DNA from: Tolypeutes matacus
Lineage: Eukaryota; Chordata; Mammalia; Cingulata; Chlamyphoridae
Length of the DNA stretch: 64,000 nucleotides
Direction of reading: 5' to 3'
NCBI GenBank assembly: GCA_026826555.1
Contig: JAKSZT010054568.1
Coordinates: 12,180,826-12,244,825, forward strand
Both the position numbers and the translations under genes were made by a program. The notes below the pieces were generated by a model. That model was not told where the DNA came from and made no database searches. It saw nothing but the letters and a program-made list of their open reading frames with translations. Shown here piece by piece: positions 60,259 to 64,000 of the stretch (positions are counted from its first letter, which is position 1; each line of letters opens with the position of its first letter).

Positions 60259-61245
60259 CAGGTAGGCCTCAGGTACATCACAGGCTGCGTTTCAGCCCAC
60301 CGCAGTAAGGCAAATCCCACAACACAGTGAGTCACACAGCGTATGAAAGTCATGTCTACACTACACTGTAGTCTGTTAAGTGTGTAATAGTGTTATGTCT
60401 AAAAAGCCATCTACATACCTTAATTTAAAACATTTTATGGCTAAAATATGCTGTCGATCATCTGAGACTCAGGGAGTCACGGTCTTTGTGCTGGAAGAGG
60501 GCCTTGCTGGTGAGGGCTGACTGATGGGGAGGCGGCTGTGGCAATTCCTTAAGACAACAATGAAGTTTGCTGCACTGATTGACTCTTCCTTTCCTGAAAG
60601 ATTTCTTTGTCACATATAACACTGTTTGATAGCATTTGACCCACAGTAGAATTTCTTTCAAAAATGGAGTCAATCCTCTCGAGCCTTGATACTGCTTTAT
60701 CAGCTAAGCTGATGTGCTATTCTGGTGTTCACAGCCTCTACGCCAGGAGTAGATTCCATCTCAAGAATCCACTCTCTTTGCTCATCCGTAAGAAGCAACT
60801 CCATCTGCTCAGCTTTATAAGACTGCAGCAAATCAGTCACATCTCCAGGCTCTACTTCTAGTTCTAGTTCTCTGGCTATTTCTACTAGATCTGCAGTTAC
60901 TTCCCCCCTATAAAATCTTGAACACTTCAAAGTCATCCATAAGGATTGGCATCAACGTCTTCTTAACTCCTGTTAATGATGATATTTTCACCTCCTTCCA
61001 TGGATAATGAGTATTCCTAATGGCATCTAGAATGGTGAAGCCTTTCCAGAAGATTTTCTGGTTTTTTGCCCAGATTCATCAGAGGAATAAGTATATACAG
61101 CTGCTACAGCTTTGCCAATATATTTTTGAAATAATACTTGAAAGTCAAAATGACTCCTTGATCCGTGTGCTGCAGAATGGATGTTGTTAGCAGACTTGAA
61201 ATCCGCTTGATCTCATTGTACATCTCCACCCGTGCTCTTGGATGA
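60259..61245 (-). pseudogene. Tigger1-type DNA transposon, transposase 3' remnant
   Basis: Relic of a pogo/Tigger (Tc1-mariner superfamily) transposon on the minus strand. The 3' terminus CAGGTAGGCCTC at 60259 follows a TA (60257-60258), the target dinucleotide of this superfamily. Translated pieces match the Tigger1/TIGD1 transposase C-terminal half in order. HPRA...EMYNEI (about 61240-61190) and TTSILQ...DQGVI (about 61180-61130) come from the end of the DDE catalytic region. VTADLVEIARELELEVEP lies at about 60900-60847, DEQREWILEMESTPG at about 60786-60742 and KELPQPP near 60545. Several frameshifts separate them. The N-terminal DNA-binding half and the other terminal repeat are missing. 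Upstream of 61245 the homology stops abruptly. Confidence 0.92.
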
Positions 61246-63180
61246 GCAGGTGGGCTGCCGTTTGCACAGCTGCCCGTTTTTACAGCTGCTGCCATGGGGC
61301 TAAGGAACGACTGGCTCTCGCACACCCTCACGTACAAAGCCTCTCCTGCATCCGGCACTCCGTGGCTGTTCTAGGTTCAACGTTGTCCCAGGGTCTTCAG
61401 TTCGTTCATGTCAATCTCTTTCTCCAGCTCATTCACTTTTTCTGGTGGAGGAAGTGAGTTTTAGAACTTCTTATTATGCCATTTTCCTCTATGTACTTTT
61501 TAAGATGGCAAAGTGCATTTATTCAAATAATAATTACTATAGGACCCACTAATATCTCGGGTATATTCCAATTTCTCTGCAATGTGATATATTAGATTAA
61601 AGTCTTTCCTGACTATAATACTACATTAAAAATATTTTTTATTATACTCTACACTTTATCTTAAAATATTTTGCTTATTACTAATATTCATTCTAAATAT
61701 GCTCTCATGTATCCCATGTCTCCTATGCCACACTAGCCCAGAATTAGTTCCCTAACCTAGCTGCCAGCCTCTCAATGGAAATTCAAATTCATTCTTCCAT
61801 CTTATTTTAAAGAGGAATACAAGTGTCAATTGGGTGTCTCTAGCATTTTCATCAAATTAGTCAGTTGAGAACCCACTGCACTTGCCATTTTCCTCTTTTT
61901 TCTGAGCACAAGCCGAAGAGGGAAATGGCAAATCCCACTGAAGGCAGCGTCACCCTGCTGCCTGGCTTCAGCTCCCCTGCTGACGTGCCAGCGATGGGGC
62001 CCAGGCTTCCGTGCCCAGCCTCCAGCACACCTGTGTCCAGCTAAGGATATTGTTTCCTAGTTGTTGAACAACTCCTAGGACCCATGCACTCTGAATGTTC
62101 TCTCTCTTCTAACTTCAACTTACTCTTTGATCACGTCCCTGTTTAGAATGGAAGTTCAGGCCCCTAGGAACTGAAAAGTGGAGTAGCTGAAAGAAACAGA
62201 CAAGGCAGTGTTTCAGAATCATACATATGCTCTAAAACTCAATGTACTGCCCTTAAATAGACATGTTTACTGGAATTCTCGCCTTCTTATTCCCAGGAGG
62301 CTTATTCAGGAGGGCGTCTAAGCTTCCTCAAAACAAACGCTAGGCCAGCCCAGATGATCAGTCCTGCAAACACTTTAGGGCATGCCTGAAGATGGTGGAG
62401 AGCCAGATTAGATTTAACTTTGGATCTGGTCTTTTCAATATCTTGATTTCTTCATCTGCATTTGCCAAATGAGTGCCGCTCCTGGTGTGTTTCTCTATCA
62501 CGTCACATGTTGCAGGTAGCTTCTAGCCCCTTGACCAGACCTCATGGCCACAATGGCATAGCGCCACAGAGCCGACTGTTTCCAAGCAGGTGGACACAGT
62601 TAGCCACCAATATTGCTGGTCCACAGCTTTTCATGTGAATGGTTTGTAGAGAACGCGCTTTTTAAATGAATACTGTTATATGCCATGCATCTACATAAAT
62701 TATAGTAATAAGCTTATTAAGGAACAGTACATGCAGGGATATCTTCTCAGTGACCCTGAAGGACAACTGGAGACTTTCATTTAAAAGACTATAATGAGCC
62801 AACCCAAAGCCTAATCTTGGGGATGTGCCAAACATGCTTAAGCAGTTTGGAGCAACAAAAGAAAGGTCTCGTTCTCAACAGAAGGAAAGGCGTGGCTCAG
62901 AACATGACAGGAGCAGTGTCCCCGGGCCAGGGCCCGTGGATATTGGGCTAGAACCCACAATGACGAAGCAACCTCGAGTGACACTGTCGCCTTCAGTGAA
63001 CCGCAGCTCATCATGCATAAGATGATTATTTCTTTGCAGGGCTGTCCTAAGAAAATTCAGATGATACAGAAATCTTAACCTAGGAAGATGCCAAAAACCT
63101 GGCATGGTAGCTGTTATTGATCCCCTACGGGCTTCATTATTCTCCAGCCATCACTCAGTGGTCACTAAGACATCGTTAAA
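61246..63180. other. Unrecognised sequence next to the Tigger remnant
   Basis: The first 200 bases have a coding-like look on the minus strand (a short frame giving KVNELEKEIDMNELKTLG near 61440-61390, then stops). I do not recognise the source. The rest is AT-moderate unique sequence without features. Confidence 0.4.
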
Positions 63181-63285
63181 GAGGGAGCAGATGTGGCTCA
63201 AGCGGTTGAGCGCCTGCTCCCCATACGGGAGATCCCAGGTTCAGTCCCCAGTGCCTCCACAAATAAAAATAAACAACAACAAACA
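63181..63285 (+). mobile_element. DAS-type SINE, complete
   Basis: GAGGGAGCAGATGTGGCTCA, AGCGGTTGAGCGCCTGCTCC, GATCCCAGGTTCAGTCCCCA, GTGCCTCC plus an AAATAAAAATAAACAACAAC tail. A box (TGGCTCAAGCGG) and B box (GGTTCAGTCCC) are near consensus, so this is one of the better preserved copies. Confidence 0.95.
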
Positions 63286-63305
63286 AATGAAAAAACTAAC
63301 TCAGG

Positions 63306-63400
63306 GGAGCCAATGTGGCTCAGTGGTTGAGCACCAGCTTCCACATACGAGGTCCCGGGTTTAGTCCCCAGCCCTGGTACTCCACCCCAGGAAAAAAAAC
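63306..63400 (+). mobile_element. DAS-type SINE, second unit
   Basis: GGGAGCCAATGTGGCTCAGT, GGTTGAGCACCAGCTTCCAC, AGGTCCCGGGTTTAGTCCCC, ending in a short A run (63392-63400). It follows the previous SINE by some 20 bases in the same orientation. Confidence 0.92.
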
Positions 63401-63593
63401 TGCTAAAGAAAGTTCTATGACCTAGGAAGTATAAAATATTGGGAAAAAACAATCACTTATTCCAGTGAACAGAGGAGAGAGTTTCACATCGGCCTTCCTG
63501 GGATTGCCTGGATGTCAGTGTTTCATGGATCTAGATTTTATTCAAATTTGAGGGGATAAATTGCATTGATGGGTTCTCCCAAAATACCATTTC

Positions 63594-63982
63594 TGGTGGT
63601 TTGAAACTGAATGTCCTCTGGAAAAACACACTATTAAAGCTAATCCATGCCTGTGGGTGTGCCCCCCTCAACCAGGATGCATCTTAGCCTTCTTACTGGA
63701 GCCCTTTATAAGTGGAATGAATACAGGCAGGAAAAAAGACACAGAAGCAAGAAGCTGAAATCAAGGACACCCAGAAGAGAAGGGAGAGACCAGCAGATGC
63801 CGCCATGTGCCTTGCCGTGTGACAGAGGAGCCAAGGATCGTGCGCAGCTGGTCTTTGGGAAGAACATGTTGCCTTGATGAAGCCTTGATTTGGACATTTT
63901 CACAGCCTCAAAACTGTAAGCTAAAAATCCCTATTGTTTAAGCCGATCCGTATCATGGCATAGGCTTTAACCAGCCTAGACA
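63594..63982 (+). mobile_element. Solo LTR, xenarthran ERV (MaLR-like), sense
   Basis: Begins TGGTGGTTTGAAACTGAATG and contains TTACTGGAGCCCTTTATAAG. It also has ACAGAAGCAAGAAGCTGAAA, AGAGACCAGCAGATGCCGCC, CCTTGATTTGGACATTTTCA, GCCTCAAAACTGTAAGCTAA, and ends CCAGCCTAGACA. It shares the 3' third with the antisense LTR at 13.66 kb. No coding retroviral sequence is present in the remaining bases. Confidence 0.8.
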
Positions 63983-64000
63983 TTCTCATCTATACCTAGT

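Noticed and set aside
62825..63025. Arg/Ser-rich 66-codon frame, considered as an RS-domain exon
   Set aside because: Too short, no splice context I trust, and no recognised family.

Overview
This window is mammalian nuclear DNA, almost certainly from a xenarthran (armadillo, sloth or anteater). The decisive evidence is a set of tRNA-derived SINEs with the DAS-type head (GATGTGGCTCAAG...GGTTCA...CCTCC, A-rich tail) in several complete copies. They sit beside lineage-type L1 3' ends and ancient eutherian repeats (MIR, MLT1, MER5-like hAT, Tigger1). I cannot tell armadillo from sloth by reading alone.

No protein-coding gene is supported. The longest open frames (about 160-195 codons) lie in L1 3' UTRs, inside LTRs or in GC-rich unique sequence. 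None shows a recognisable protein family or a convincing exon. The window reads as intergenic or deep intronic sequence made of nested retroposons.

Layout. 1-2.77 kb: long L1 3' UTR (+), carrying a truncated U4 snRNA retropseudogene with a perfect 17-bp target-site duplication. 3.2-5.4 kb: old L1 (-). 5.4-11.2 kb: mostly unique. 11.2-14.3 kb: a twin-primed (5'-inverted) L1 copy, a DAS SINE in its tail, an old L1 (+) with a second SINE, and an LTR (-) between GATA/GA microsatellites. 14.3-19 kb: unique plus two hAT fragments. 19.0-19.7 kb: L1 3' end. 19.7-31.9 kb: unique, rich in MIR, with a dimeric SINE at 23.6-24.0 kb and a hAT element at 29.7 kb. 31.9-46.2 kb: LTRs, L1 fragments, a short tandem repeat and a CpG-dense island at 42.5-42.9 kb. 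46.95-47.63 kb: solo LTR with a perfect 5-bp duplication. 47.6-50.6 kb: AT-rich, repeat-poor. 50.65-55.9 kb: two related L1s meeting tail to tail, one retaining degenerate ORF2. 56-64 kb: SINEs, an LTR, a Tigger1 relic with transposase remnants, and a final LTR.

The most interesting points are the U4 retropseudogene, the L1 3' UTR that seems to contain an older L1 terminus upstream of a 2-kb extension, the inverted L1 pair, and the orphan CpG island. I found no undescribed biological system.
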